Origin: Panacagrimonas sp052386745
GTDB lineage: Bacteria; Pseudomonadota; Gammaproteobacteria; Nevskiales; Nevskiaceae
DNA length: 64,000 nucleotides
Direction of reading: 5' to 3'
NCBI GenBank assembly: GCA_052386745.1
Contig: JBQTJW010000007.1
Coordinates: 162,143-226,142, forward strand
Part shown: positions 8,888-17,486 of the stretch, piece by piece
Layout of the letters: the number at the start of each line of letters is the position of its first letter
How positions within the stretch are numbered: position 1 is the stretch's first letter
Notes under the pieces: generated by a model
Database searches by the model: none
Seen by the model: the letters and a program-made list of their open reading frames with translations, nothing else
Told to the model about the DNA's origin: nothing
Position numbers and translations under genes: made by a program

Positions 8888-10411
8888 TCACTCCTCGTTT
8901 TTCTTGGCGACCACGTTGAGCAGGTACTGCACGATCAGCGGCACCGGCCGGCCCGTGGATTTCTTGCCGACCCACGCCGTGCCGGCAATATCCAGGTGCG
9001 CCCACTTCATCTTCTTGGTGAACCGGTGCAGGAACGTGGCGCCGATGATGGCGCCGCCCTGGCGTCCGCCTTTGGTCGCGATGTTGGCGATGTCGGCGCA
9101 TTCGCTCTTGATGTGGTCGTCGTACTCCGGCCACAGCGGCAGTTCCCACACGCGGTCGCCGATCTGTTCACCGGCCGCGGTGAGCTGGCGCGCCAGGCCC
9201 GAATGGTTGGAGAACAGGCCGCTGGGATAGCCGCCCAGCGCCACCACGCAGGCGCCGGTGAGCGTGGCCATGTCGATGCACACCGCGGGCTCGTAGTTGC
9301 GCTCCACGTAGGTGAGCGCGTCGGCCAGGATGAGCCGCCCTTCCGCGTCCGTGTTGAGCACCTCGATGGTGATGCCGGCCATGCTCGTCACCACGTCGCC
9401 GGGCTTCACCGCCAGGCCGTCCGGCAGGTTTTCCGACGCCGCGACCACGCCCACCAGGTTGATCGGCAGCTTGAGTTCGGACACGGCCTTGAACACGCCC
9501 AGCACGGCGGCGCCGCCGCACATGTCGAACTTCATCTCGTCCATGCCTTCGGACGGCTTGATGCTGATGCCGCCCGCGTCGAAGGTCAGGCCTTTGCCGA
9601 CCAGGGCCACCGGCTTTTCGCCCTTGGTGCCCTTGAGATATTCCAGCACGATCAGCTTGGCCGGCTGCCGGCTGCCGGCTGAGACCGACAGCAGCGAGCC
9701 CATGCCGAGCTTCTTCATCTCCGCTTCTTCCAGCACGTTCACCTTGACGAGTGAGCGTTCCCCACCCGCTGCCAGTCCCAGCGCCGCTTCGGCGAGGTAG
9801 GCAGGAGTGCAGATGTTGCCCGGCAGGTTTCCAAGATTCTTCGCAAGTGCCTGCCCGGCACCGATCGCCAGCGCCTCTGCCATGCCCGATTCCCCGGCGG
9901 GAAGGTCGGAGCGGCGGGGGACATCAAACGTGAGGCGCTCAAGCTTGTAGACCGGAAGGTCTTCCTTTGCCTGCTCTCCGCGACATTCGTCAAATCGGTA
10001 AAATTCTGACTGCGTCGTCAACACGGCCTGCTGAACGTTCCAGTGAAAATCGCGGCCCTTGATCTCCTGGTGCGTGAGAAAATTGACTGCGTCAATCGAG
10101 CCTGTACCTCGCAGCGCGCGTGCGCTGGACGCAATCACCTTGCGGAAAGCCGCCTCGTCGAAGCTGCGCTCCCGGCCCAGACCGACGAGCATCACCCGAT
10201 CCGCAAACGTCCCTGGCAGGTTGTGCAGGATGACGGTCTGCCCCAGCTTTCCGTCCATGTCGCCGCGGCGCATCACACTGCCGACGGCACCGCCGGAGAC
10301 CTGATCGATGATCTCAGCTGTATTGGTGAGCGTACGGCGATCGAACACGCCAACGATCACACAGGCCACGCGCTGCTTCTCGGGGTTGCCGCTTTTAACG
10401 AAGTATTCCAT
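8888..10411 (-). CDS. pepA: Leucyl aminopeptidase (M17 cytosol aminopeptidase)
   Basis: 507 residues, normal for PepA. The N-terminal regulatory domain is followed by the catalytic domain with 'GKGLTFDAGGISIKP', 'MDEMKFDMCGGAAVLG' and the family signature 'NTDAEGRLILADALTY', which supply the Asp, Glu and Lys ligands of the two catalytic metal ions. It hydrolyses N-terminal residues from peptides; in some relatives it also binds DNA as an Xer recombination accessory and regulator. It is followed by holC and divergent from lptF. Confidence 0.96.
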   Translation of the reverse strand: MEYFVKSGNPEKQRVACVIVGVFDRRTLTNTAEIIDQVSGGAVGSVMRRGDMDGKLGQTVILHNLPGTFADRVMLVGLGRERSFDEAAFRKVIASSARALRGTGSIDAVNFLTHQEIKGRDFHWNVQQAVLTTQSEFYRFDECRGEQAKEDLPVYKLERLTFDVPRRSDLPAGESGMAEALAIGAGQALAKNLGNLPGNICTPAYLAEAALGLAAGGERSLVKVNVLEEAEMKKLGMGSLLSVSAGSRQPAKLIVLEYLKGTKGEKPVALVGKGLTFDAGGISIKPSEGMDEMKFDMCGGAAVLGVFKAVSELKLPINLVGVVAASENLPDGLAVKPGDVVTSMAGITIEVLNTDAEGRLILADALTYVERNYEPAVCIDMATLTGACVVALGGYPSGLFSNHSGLARQLTAAGEQIGDRVWELPLWPEYDDHIKSECADIANIATKGGRQGGAIIGATFLHRFTKKMKWAHLDIAGTAWVGKKSTGRPVPLIVQYLLNVVAKKNEE

Positions 10412-10590
10412 AGCTGAATCCTGATTCTAGTTTTTTGACCTAATTTGTCGGTTGTACTGCCTGAGGAGCTCTTGACCAGTTCATCGCGACTTTCGTTCCA
10501 TTTCCGGAGGCGATCATAAATTCCCGGGAACGCGATAAACGACGGAAGACGGATATTTTACGCAAATTCTCCAAAGCATCGCGACCTGCG

Positions 10591-10620
10591 TGACAGGGCC
10601 GGGTGGCGCATCTGCATAAT
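10591..10620 (+). promoter_or_regulatory. Putative sigma-70 promoter for lptF-lptG
   Basis: TGACAG at 10591-10596 and CATAAT at 10615-10620 are separated by 18 bases, with the lptF ATG 27 bases further on. Only sequence resemblance supports this; no operator was recognised. Confidence 0.4.
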
Positions 10621-10647
10621 GCCCGCTGAATCCAATCCGGAACCGCG

Positions 10648-11748
10648 ATGCTCGGTCGAACCCTGGACCGCTACCTGCTGCGCGAAACGGCGGTCGCCAC
10701 CGTCGCCGTCACGCTCATCCTGCTGGCGATCATGCTGTCGGCCCGCTTCGCCAAGTTCCTCGCCGCGGTGGCGACGGGCGAACTGCCGCGCGACGTGCTG
10801 GCCATGGTCGTGGGCCTGTCCAGCGTGCAGTACCTGGTGCTGCTGATCCCCGCGGCGCTGCTGCTGGCGGTGATGCTCACGCTGGGGCGCCTATACAAGG
10901 ACAGCGAGGTGGCCGCCATGATGGGCTGCGGCGTCAGTCTGGGCGGGCTGTACCGACCGTTTCTTGCCCTGTCAGCGGTGATGGCCATCATCACCGCGTG
11001 GTTGGCATTCGATGCCGGGCCCTGGGCGGGGCGGCAGGTGGACTACATTTCCAAGGACGCGCGCCGGCTCGTCCAGTACACGCCGTTCGAGCCGGGCCGC
11101 TTCAAGAGCGTGGCGGGCGGGCGCGCCGTTTTCTACACCGAGCAGATGGAACCCGGCGGGCAGAAGCTGACGACGGTTTTCGCGCGCATGGACGAGGTCC
11201 GCGCCGGCGAGAACGCTGAAAGCGTCGTGATTGCACGGGAGGGCCGCCAGCTTGCCGATACCGCGAGTGGCGAGCGCAAGCTCACCCTGTACGATGGCTG
11301 GCGCTACGCCGGGCAGCCGGGCCGCGCCGATTTCGACGTGATCCGCTTCGACGAATTCGAGACGCGCATCACGCCGCCGGAGTTCGTCTACATGGCCGGC
11401 AAGCGCAAGCTGGCCCTGACGCGCGACCTGCTGAAGTCGGACGACCCTGACGACAAGGCCGAGCTCGCCTGGCGCGTCGCGGCGCCGGTGTCGGTGTTCA
11501 TCCTGGGCCTGCTCGCGGTGCCGCTGGCCTACCTGCGCCCGCGCCAGGGCCGCTACGGCAAGCTGGTGATCGGCATCGTGCTTTACCTCGTGTATTCCAA
11601 TCTCATGGGCCTGGGACAGACCTGGATCGCCAAGGAGAAGGTGCCGGCGGTGATCGGCCTGTGGTGGGTGCACCTGATCTTCGGCCTGAGCGCGTTGACC
11701 ATGCTGGCGCGCCAGCAGGGCTGGTGGCCGGGGCGGCGCGCGGCATGA
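10648..11748 (+). CDS. lptF: LPS export ABC transporter permease LptF
   Basis: 366 residues. It begins 'MLGRTLDRYLLRE', the usual LptF N-terminus, with paired membrane helices before and after a central periplasmic beta-jellyroll (about 130-265). 'PLAYLRPRQGRYGK' is the conserved segment following the fifth helix (compare 'PLSVVNPRQGR'). With LptG and two LptB subunits it extracts lipopolysaccharide from the inner membrane. The lptG ATG overlaps its stop (ATGA), so the pair is coupled. Divergent pepA is its usual neighbour in gammaproteobacteria. Confidence 0.95.
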   Translation: MLGRTLDRYLLRETAVATVAVTLILLAIMLSARFAKFLAAVATGELPRDVLAMVVGLSSVQYLVLLIPAALLLAVMLTLGRLYKDSEVAAMMGCGVSLGGLYRPFLALSAVMAIITAWLAFDAGPWAGRQVDYISKDARRLVQYTPFEPGRFKSVAGGRAVFYTEQMEPGGQKLTTVFARMDEVRAGENAESVVIAREGRQLADTASGERKLTLYDGWRYAGQPGRADFDVIRFDEFETRITPPEFVYMAGKRKLALTRDLLKSDDPDDKAELAWRVAAPVSVFILGLLAVPLAYLRPRQGRYGKLVIGIVLYLVYSNLMGLGQTWIAKEKVPAVIGLWWVHLIFGLSALTMLARQQGWWPGRRAA

Positions 11749-12824
11749 ACCACATCCTCGGGCGGCTCGACCGCTACATCATCACCGCCATTTTCGGGCT
11801 CAGCGCCATCGTCGGGCTGGGACTGGTGACGCTGTACAGCTTCATCAGTTTCATTACCGAGATCGACTCGGGCGGCGCCAAGGTGCTGACGGTGTCGGAC
11901 GTGTTTCTCATCACCTTCTTCACCATGCCGGCCGGGCTCTACCTGCTCATGCCGCTGGTGGCGATGCTGGGCACGCTGCTCGGCATCGGCCAGCTGGCGG
12001 CGCAGAGCGAGCTCACTGCCATGCGCGCGGCGGGCTACTCCAACCTGCGCATCGGCCGCTCTGCGCTGATTGCCGGGCTGCTGCTGGGCCTGCTGTCGGT
12101 GCTGCTGGGCGAGAGCCTGGCGCCGGCAGGGCAGCAGGCGGCGGAGCGGCTGAAGTCGTCCGCGCGATCGGGCGGAGACCAGGCGAGCGTGCGCTCGCGA
12201 CCCGTCTGGCTGCGCGAGGCCGGCAACGTGTTCCTGATCCGCCGCCTCCAGGCCGAGGATCGCTTCGCCGACGCCGAGATCTACCGCTTCGACGACAGCC
12301 TGCGCCTGGGCTCCATCCTGAGCGTCGGGAACGCCAGTTTCGTGGACGGGACCTGGAAGCTCAGCGACGTGTCCGAAACCGTGTTCGACGCCAGCGCCGT
12401 GCGCGTGGTCAAGCACGCCAGCATGGACCTGGCCAGCGGTCTTCAGCCCGAGGTGCTCAAGCTCTACGTGCTCGAAGCCGACACCGTGTCGGCGTTCGGG
12501 CTGATGCGGCTCATCGCCTACCTGGACGACAACGGCCTGGACGCCACCGAGCAGCGGCTGGAGCTGTGGCGCAAGTTCATCGCGCCCATCACCGTCATGG
12601 CGATGGTGCTGTTCGCGGTCCCGTTCGTGTTCGGCCCCACGCGTGGCGGCGGCGCCGGGCAGCGCCTGCTGATCGGCGTGCTGGTGGGCATCGGCTTCCA
12701 CCTGCTCAACGAGATCTCGGCCAATCTCGGTATTTTGTACGGATGGTCGGCGCCGCTCGCCGCGGGCTTGCCGACGGCCTTGCTGCTGGTGGCAGGAACC
12801 GTGCAGCTGTCGCGCGCGCGCTGA
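11745..12824 (+). CDS. lptG: LPS export ABC transporter permease LptG
   Basis: 359 residues from the ATG at 11745, which shares bases with the lptF stop. The N-terminus 'MNHILGRLDRYI', the cytoplasmic segment 'SELTAMRAAGYSNLRIG' (coupling helix to LptB), a periplasmic jellyroll, and 'PFVFGPTRGGGAGQRLLIG' before the last two helices are all LptG hallmarks. It pairs with LptF in the LPS extractor. A start further upstream in this frame would only overlap lptF coding sequence. Confidence 0.95.
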   Translation: MNHILGRLDRYIITAIFGLSAIVGLGLVTLYSFISFITEIDSGGAKVLTVSDVFLITFFTMPAGLYLLMPLVAMLGTLLGIGQLAAQSELTAMRAAGYSNLRIGRSALIAGLLLGLLSVLLGESLAPAGQQAAERLKSSARSGGDQASVRSRPVWLREAGNVFLIRRLQAEDRFADAEIYRFDDSLRLGSILSVGNASFVDGTWKLSDVSETVFDASAVRVVKHASMDLASGLQPEVLKLYVLEADTVSAFGLMRLIAYLDDNGLDATEQRLELWRKFIAPITVMAMVLFAVPFVFGPTRGGGAGQRLLIGVLVGIGFHLLNEISANLGILYGWSAPLAAGLPTALLLVAGTVQLSRAR

Positions 12825-12875
12825 CCCGCGCGCTGGCCCGGGCGCGGACCGGGACGCGGCGGCCCGCGCCTAGGT

Positions 12876-13391
12876 TTAAGCGGGGCGTGGAACCACCACC
12901 ACCTCGGTTCCCGCCAGCCAGTCGCAGGGCGCGCGCCGACGCGCCTCGGTCAGCATCAGGGCCGCGGCCGCCACCGACGCCAGTGCGCACAGTAGCGCCG
13001 CCGGCCGCGCCGCGGGCATGGCGGCCACCTTCGGCACCGAGAGCAGGGCCGGCATCAGGACCGCGCCCCAGGTCGCCAGCATGGCGCTGAAGCGCACCGC
13101 CGCGATCGGCCAGCGCAGCGGCAAGCCGTCGAGCCGGCGCACGCGCAGCTTCCAGGCGTACATGCCCAGCGTCTGCCCGCCGTGCACCCAGAACCAGCCG
13201 AAGAAGGCGAGCCCCACGCCAAAGAAATACAGCTGCATCCAGAATGTCTGCCGGGCAAGGCCCAGCAACTGCTCGCCGCCGATCACCTCCAGCAGCGACG
13301 CGGCCAGCCACAGGCCCAGGAGCAGGAGCCCGTCGTACACCGCGGCAGCAAGGCGCCGCCACAGCGGGGCGGGCAGAACCAGGGAAGACAT
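12876..13391 (-). CDS. RDD family membrane protein
   Basis: 171 residues. The conserved start 'RLAAAVYDGLLLLG' places Arg and Asp of the RDD motif at the first membrane segment. 'GGQTLGMYAWKLRV' is the second characteristic block, followed by two further hydrophobic stretches. Function is not established for most of the family; some members are ion antiporters. It converges with lptG and lies upstream of nothing obviously related. Confidence 0.85.
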   Translation of the reverse strand: MSSLVLPAPLWRRLAAAVYDGLLLLGLWLAASLLEVIGGEQLLGLARQTFWMQLYFFGVGLAFFGWFWVHGGQTLGMYAWKLRVRRLDGLPLRWPIAAVRFSAMLATWGAVLMPALLSVPKVAAMPAARPAALLCALASVAAAALMLTEARRRAPCDWLAGTEVVVVPRPA

Positions 13392-13439
13392 GATCTCGAC
13401 GAAACCGTGATGGAAGGGCGGAGCCGCGGTCGCGGCGAA

Positions 13440-14207
13440 TCAGCTGCGCGGCGTCTTCAGCAGTTCCACGGCCACGCCGTCGCGAAGCCCGAGCTGCGCG
13501 TGCAGGTAGGCGAATGCTTCGGCCGCCAGCCGCTCGCTGCCGCGAATGCCGAGCTCGATGTGCCGCGGCCGCGTGGCATCGCCGCGCGAGGGCAGGCTGG
13601 ACAGCTTGACCGCGGGGAAGCGCGCCAGCACCTGTTCCATCAGTTCCAGCAGGTCGCTCTCGGCCGACGAGCCGAGCACGCGCAGGGAAAATTCGACCGG
13701 CGGCTCGGTGCGGTGCAGCTGCGGATAGCGCTGGTCCAGCACCCATTCCAGCATGGGCCAGGCCATTTCCGGGAAGCCGGGCACGAAGTAATGGTGCTCG
13801 ACAAAGAACCCGGAGACGCGATTGACGGGGTTGGGAATCAGGCCGGCGCCGCGGGCGAAGTCGGCCATCAGCACGCGGTGGGGCAGGGCGCGTTCACCGT
13901 ACTCGGCAACGATCAGCGCCTCGGCCTCGCGGTGCCGTTCCAGCGGCACGCCGAAGGCCTGCGCCGCGGCCTGGCGCGTGAGATCGTCGGGCGTGGCGCC
14001 GATACCGCCGCAGGACAGCACGAGGTCGCCGCGCGCGCGCGTCTGCGTGATGGCCTGCGCGATGTCATGGATGTCGTCGCCCAGAAAGCGCGCCCAGTCC
14101 AGCGCCATTCCGCGCGCGCCCAGCAGTTCGATGGCCCTGGACAGGTGGCGGTCCTGGCGCTTGCCCGAGAGGATTTCGTCGCCGATCACGAACAGTCCGA
14201 CTTTCAC
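13440..14207 (-). CDS. MoCF-domain protein, short CinA-like (competence/damage-inducible protein A N-domain)
   Basis: 255 residues. 'VGLFVIGDEILSGKRQDRH' and 'LVLSCGGIGATPDDLT' match the molybdopterin-binding fold of CinA and related proteins, and 'GFFVEHHYFVPGFPEMAWPM' follows as in CinA. The C-terminal nicotinamide-nucleotide deamidase domain of full-length CinA is absent, so this is the stand-alone domain found in many proteobacteria. Biochemical role uncertain (ADP-ribose pyrophosphatase-like activity is known for some CinA N-domains). Divergent from the DJ-1 gene. Confidence 0.85.
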   Translation of the reverse strand: MKVGLFVIGDEILSGKRQDRHLSRAIELLGARGMALDWARFLGDDIHDIAQAITQTRARGDLVLSCGGIGATPDDLTRQAAAQAFGVPLERHREAEALIVAEYGERALPHRVLMADFARGAGLIPNPVNRVSGFFVEHHYFVPGFPEMAWPMLEWVLDQRYPQLHRTEPPVEFSLRVLGSSAESDLLELMEQVLARFPAVKLSSLPSRGDATRPRHIELGIRGSERLAAEAFAYLHAQLGLRDGVAVELLKTPRS

Positions 14208-14359
14208 GCCTGATCTCCAGCCTGAGGGTGTTCCGGGATGACCAGCAGGTGCTGGGGAATTGCGGCGCGCGGCTGCGGGCGAATTCTATCGCGCGGCCGC
14301 GGCGTGCCGGCGATCGCGCTAGCATCGGCCACCCCCCAGGGTCACAGCGAGGAGAAAGA

Positions 14360-14908
14360 ATGATGAAAGTCCTGGTTCCAGTTGCGCATGGTTCGGAGAG
14401 TCTGGAAACCGTTGTCCTGGTCAACCTGCTGCGGCGGGCCGAAATCCCGGTTCGCATCGCCAGCATCGAGACGGAGACGGTCATCAACGGCAGCCGCGAC
14501 ATCCGCCTGGTGGCGGACGTGGCGATGTCGGACGTGGCGGGCGAAGACTTCGACGCCATCATCCTGCCCGGTGGCGAGCGCGGCGCGCAGCGCCTGTCGC
14601 AGCATGGCCTGCTGATCGAGAAGCTGGCCTCGCAGCGGCTGGGGCATCGCTGGTACGGCGCCATCTGCGCCGCGCCCGCGCTCACGCTGTCACCGCATGG
14701 TTTGCTCGATGGCAAGCAGGCCACCTGTCACCCGCATTTCCGCGAGCGGCTGCTGCATTACGTGGATCGGCCGGTGGTGATCGACGGCCACTGCATCACC
14801 AGCCAGGGTCCCGGTACCGCCGTGGAATTCGCCTTGACCTGGATCGAAAAACTGGTGGGCGCCGAAACGCGCAAGAAGGTGGCTGCGCCGGCACTGTTTG
14901 CCGCCTGA
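14360..14908 (+). CDS. DJ-1/PfpI family protein (YajL-like)
   Basis: 182 residues, beginning 'MMKVLVPVAHGSESLE' and containing 'AIILPGG' and 'GAICAAPALTL', where the Cys is the reactive nucleophile-elbow residue of the DJ-1 superfamily; the Glu of 'GSESLE' matches the supporting acid. AGGAG at 14350-14354 sits just before the first of two adjacent ATG codons. Relatives act as protein deglycases or chaperones in oxidative or carbonyl stress. Proximity to grxD and sodB gives a loose stress-defence neighbourhood. Confidence 0.88.
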   Translation: MMKVLVPVAHGSESLETVVLVNLLRRAEIPVRIASIETETVINGSRDIRLVADVAMSDVAGEDFDAIILPGGERGAQRLSQHGLLIEKLASQRLGHRWYGAICAAPALTLSPHGLLDGKQATCHPHFRERLLHYVDRPVVIDGHCITSQGPGTAVEFALTWIEKLVGAETRKKVAAPALFAA

Positions 14909-14914
14909 GGCCAC

Positions 14915-14951
14915 AAAGCCAGACGCCCGCATCGAGCGGGCGTCTGGGCTT
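14915..14951. terminator. Bidirectional intrinsic terminator between DJ-1 gene and grxD
   Basis: Arms AAGCCAGACGCCCGC (14916-14930) and GCGGGCGTCTGGGCTT (14936-14951) pair around loop ATCGA with one bulged base. It lies between two convergent genes with A and T runs at the foot, suiting termination from both sides. Confidence 0.75.
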
Positions 14952-14967
14952 GCGGCGGCCGGATGGT

Positions 14968-15297
14968 TCAGGCCGCTTTCTTGGCGGCCACGGCCTCGGT
15001 GAGCATCTTCTTGAGTTCGCCGGACTGGAACAGGTCCAGCGTGATGTCGCAGCCACCCACCAGCTCGCCCTTGACGTAGAGCTGGGGGAAGGTCGGCCAG
15101 TTGGCGAACTTCGGAAGCGTGCGGTAGATGCTCTCGTCCTCGAAGATGTTGACGAAGGCGTACTCCACTTCACAGGCATTGAGCGCCTTCACGGTGCGTG
15201 CCGAAAAGCCGCACTGGGGAAACTCCGGCGTGCCCTTCATGTAGAGGATGATGGGGTTGTCGGTGACCTGCTTCTTGATGCGTTCGAGAGTATCCAT
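14968..15297 (-). CDS. grxD: Monothiol glutaredoxin, Grx4 family
   Basis: 109 residues. The monothiol active site CGFS lies in 'FPQCGFSART' with 'YMKGTPEFP' just before it, 'WPTFPQLYVKGELVGGCDI' supplies the cis-proline and glutathione-binding segment, and length is that of GrxD. It holds and transfers [2Fe-2S] clusters, commonly with BolA proteins; an IbaG/BolA gene is present at 22982. An AGGAGG Shine-Dalgarno precedes the ATG. Confidence 0.95.
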   Translation of the reverse strand: MDTLERIKKQVTDNPIILYMKGTPEFPQCGFSARTVKALNACEVEYAFVNIFEDESIYRTLPKFANWPTFPQLYVKGELVGGCDITLDLFQSGELKKMLTEAVAAKKAA

Positions 15298-15329
15298 TTG
15301 GCCTCCTCGAAAGAGTGTTCGGGACCGCG

Positions 15330-15335
15330 ATTATA
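15330..15335 (-). promoter_or_regulatory. -10 element of putative grxD promoter
   Basis: Read on the minus strand this is a perfect TATAAT, 33 bases before the grxD ATG. No good -35 is present at the normal distance, so an activator or alternative contacts may be involved. Confidence 0.45.
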
Positions 15336-15497
15336 CCTGCGGCATTCGTGCCAGCGCGCAACGGAGAAGAGTGCGCCGTCCCCGTCACGGTATTGAAACT
15401 GCAAGGCACGCGCCGTATCGTTTGCTTTCGTTCACGCTTGCCTCTTGCCACATTCACGCCAGTCGGCCTTTGCGCTGACCAGCCAGACGAGGATTCC

Positions 15498-16073
15498 ATG
15501 GCTCTGTCCCTTCCCGAACTTCCCTATGCCCGCGACGCGCTCGTACCGCACATGTCGCAGGAAACGCTCGACTACCACTACGGCAAGCACCACAAGACCT
15601 ACGTCGACAATGCCAACAAGCTGATTGCCGGCACCGAGTTCGAGAACGCCTCGATCGAGGACATCGTGCTCAAGTCGTCCGGCAAGATCTTCAACAACGT
15701 CGCGCAGATCTGGAACCACACCTTTTTCTGGAACTGCCTCACGCCCAAGCAGGCCGCGCCCGGCAAGAAGGTGACCGATGCGCTGGTCAAGGCTTTCGGT
15801 GGCGTCGAGGACTTCAAGAAGCAGTTCACCGAAGCGGCCGTCGGCACCTTCGGTTCCGGCTGGGCCTGGCTGGTGAAGAACGAGGACGGCTCGCTCGCCA
15901 TCACCTCCACCCAGGGCGCCGGCAACCCGATGACGTCCAAGCAGAAGCCGCTGCTCACCTGCGACGTCTGGGAGCACGCCTATTACATCGACTACCGCAA
16001 CGCCCGGCCCACGTTCCTGGAGCATTTCTGGGCGCTGGTGAACTGGGATTTCGTCGAGAAGAATCTCGGCTGA
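15498..16073 (+). CDS. sodB: Superoxide dismutase [Fe]
   Basis: 191 residues. Metal ligands fall in 'HYGKHHKTYVDN', 'NHTFFWNCL' and 'DVWEHAYYIDYRN'; 'TFGSGWAWL' is the family segment with Gly-Ser-Gly. Residues near the active site ('AAVGTFGSGW', 'QGAGNPM') fit the iron type rather than manganese. The ATG at 15498 is preceded by GACGAGG; upstream in-frame codons belong to the intergenic region. A strong terminator follows. Confidence 0.95.
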   Translation: MALSLPELPYARDALVPHMSQETLDYHYGKHHKTYVDNANKLIAGTEFENASIEDIVLKSSGKIFNNVAQIWNHTFFWNCLTPKQAAPGKKVTDALVKAFGGVEDFKKQFTEAAVGTFGSGWAWLVKNEDGSLAITSTQGAGNPMTSKQKPLLTCDVWEHAYYIDYRNARPTFLEHFWALVNWDFVEKNLG

Positions 16074-16097
16074 CAAGAGCCCGAGTTCCGCAGCACC

Positions 16098-16134
16098 GCG
16101 GGCCGCACCAGCAGGTGCGGCCCGCTTCTTTTTT
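16098..16134 (+). terminator. Intrinsic terminator of sodB
   Basis: Perfect 12-bp stem GCGGGCCGCACC / GGTGCGGCCCGC with loop AGCA, followed by TTCTTTTTT. It ends 10 bases before the argF ATG, so argF must use read-through or a promoter inside or before this hairpin. Confidence 0.93.
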
Positions 16135-16144
16135 GAGGCGCCGC

Positions 16145-17041
16145 ATGATTCGCCACCTGCTGAAGCTGTCCGACCTGAGCGCCGCCGAGGCGAGAGCCAT
16201 CGTGCTGCGCGCCACCGCGCTCAAGAACCTGCGCGATCCAGGCTTTCGCCCGTTCCTGGGCAAGACGCTGGCGATGGTGTTCACCAAGAGTTCCACCCGC
16301 ACCCGCGTCAGCTTCGAGGCCGGCATGGCGCGCCTGGGCGGGCACGCCCTGTTCCTGACCACGGCCACCACCCAGCTGGGGCGCGACGAACCGATCGCGG
16401 ACACCGCGCGGGTGCTATCGCGCATGTGTCACGCGATCATGATGCGCAACGACTCGCAGGCGCAGCTGGGAGAACTGGCGGCGCATTCGCGGGTGCCGGT
16501 CATCAACGGCCTGTCGGACCAGCATCACCCCTGCCAGCTGCTGGCCGACGTGCAGTGCTGGTTCGAGCATCGCGGTGACCCCGCGGGCAAGACGGCGGCG
16601 TGGATTGGCGACGGCAACAACGTCTGCCACTCCTGGATCGAAGCGGCGACGCTGTTCGACTTCACGCTGCGTATCGCCGCGCCCGAAGGCTACCGGCCCG
16701 ATGCCGGGTTGCTGGCCGCCGCGGGCGAGCGCGTGGTGCTCTGCGCCTCGCCGGCCGAGGCGGCGCGCGGCGCAGATCTGCTGGTGACCGACACCTGGAC
16801 CAGCATGGGCCAGGAGGCGGAGCAGAAGCGGCGCCTCGCCGCGTTCGCCGGCTACCAGGTGGATGAAGCGCTGATGACCACTGCCAAGCCAGACGCGATC
16901 TTCATGCACTGCCTGCCCGCCCACCGTGGCGAAGAAGTTTCGGCCGGGGTGATCGACGGCCCGCAGTCCGTGGTCTGGGACGAGGCGGAGAATCGCCTGT
17001 GGGCGCAGATGGCACTGCTGGAATTCCTGCTCTCGGCCTGA
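16145..17041 (+). CDS. argF: Ornithine carbamoyltransferase
   Basis: 298 residues. 'STRTRVSFE' binds carbamoyl phosphate, 'QHHPCQLLAD' and 'HCLPAHRGEEV' are the other signatures, the last supplying the catalytic Cys of 'HCLP'. It makes citrulline in arginine biosynthesis. I chose the ATG at 16145 because the longer frame would start inside the sodB terminator. The gap to that terminator is only 10 bases, an unusual arrangement for a gene needing its own promoter. Confidence 0.94.
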   Translation: MIRHLLKLSDLSAAEARAIVLRATALKNLRDPGFRPFLGKTLAMVFTKSSTRTRVSFEAGMARLGGHALFLTTATTQLGRDEPIADTARVLSRMCHAIMMRNDSQAQLGELAAHSRVPVINGLSDQHHPCQLLADVQCWFEHRGDPAGKTAAWIGDGNNVCHSWIEAATLFDFTLRIAAPEGYRPDAGLLAAAGERVVLCASPAEAARGADLLVTDTWTSMGQEAEQKRRLAAFAGYQVDEALMTTAKPDAIFMHCLPAHRGEEVSAGVIDGPQSVVWDEAENRLWAQMALLEFLLSA

Positions 17042-17064
17042 GCGGCCTGAGCGGGCTCAGCCGC
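17042..17064. terminator. Possible hairpin between convergent argF and acpS
   Basis: CTGAGC / GCTCAG with loop GG, extended by GCGG/CCGC across a bulged base, just after the argF stop and overlapping the acpS stop. No T-tract, so only a weak terminator candidate. Confidence 0.35.
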
Positions 17065-17452
17065 CGCCGGCCGCGTCGCGCGTCTCCAGCACCACGAAGG
17101 CGATGACCAGGCCGTTCTCGTCGCTGAACGACACGTGGCCGCCGCCAATTCCAAGCCCTTCGAGCCGCGCGCGCATGGCATCCGAGTACACCAGGCGCGG
17201 CCGTCCCAGTTCGCCGCGCGCGACCCCGACGTCCGGATTCGCGTAGCCGCGCACGCCGGTGCCAAGTGCCTTGCCGAAGGCCTCCTTGGCAGCCCAGGCC
17301 TTCGCCAGAAAATTGGCCCGACGCCTGGATTTTTCAAACTGCGCGAGTTCTTCCGGATGCAGCAGCCGCTGCGCGAAGCGCCGCGGATGTCGCCGCAGAA
17401 TCTCTGCCATGCGCGCCTCGCGGATGAGGTCGGTGCCGATGCCGTAGATCAT
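17057..17452 (-). CDS. acpS: Holo-[acyl-carrier-protein] synthase
   Basis: 131 residues. 'MIYGIGTDLI' and 'FLAKAWAAKEAFGKALGTG' carry the conserved Asp and Glu magnesium ligands of the AcpS family. It transfers 4'-phosphopantetheine from CoA to apo-ACP. It follows pdxJ on the same strand after 34 bases, the order seen in E. coli. Confidence 0.94.
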   Translation of the reverse strand: MIYGIGTDLIREARMAEILRRHPRRFAQRLLHPEELAQFEKSRRRANFLAKAWAAKEAFGKALGTGVRGYANPDVGVARGELGRPRLVYSDAMRARLEGLGIGGGHVSFSDENGLVIAFVVLETRDAAGGG

Positions 17453-17486
17453 GCGAGCGCAAAACGAAGGGCCATCGCGACGGTGC

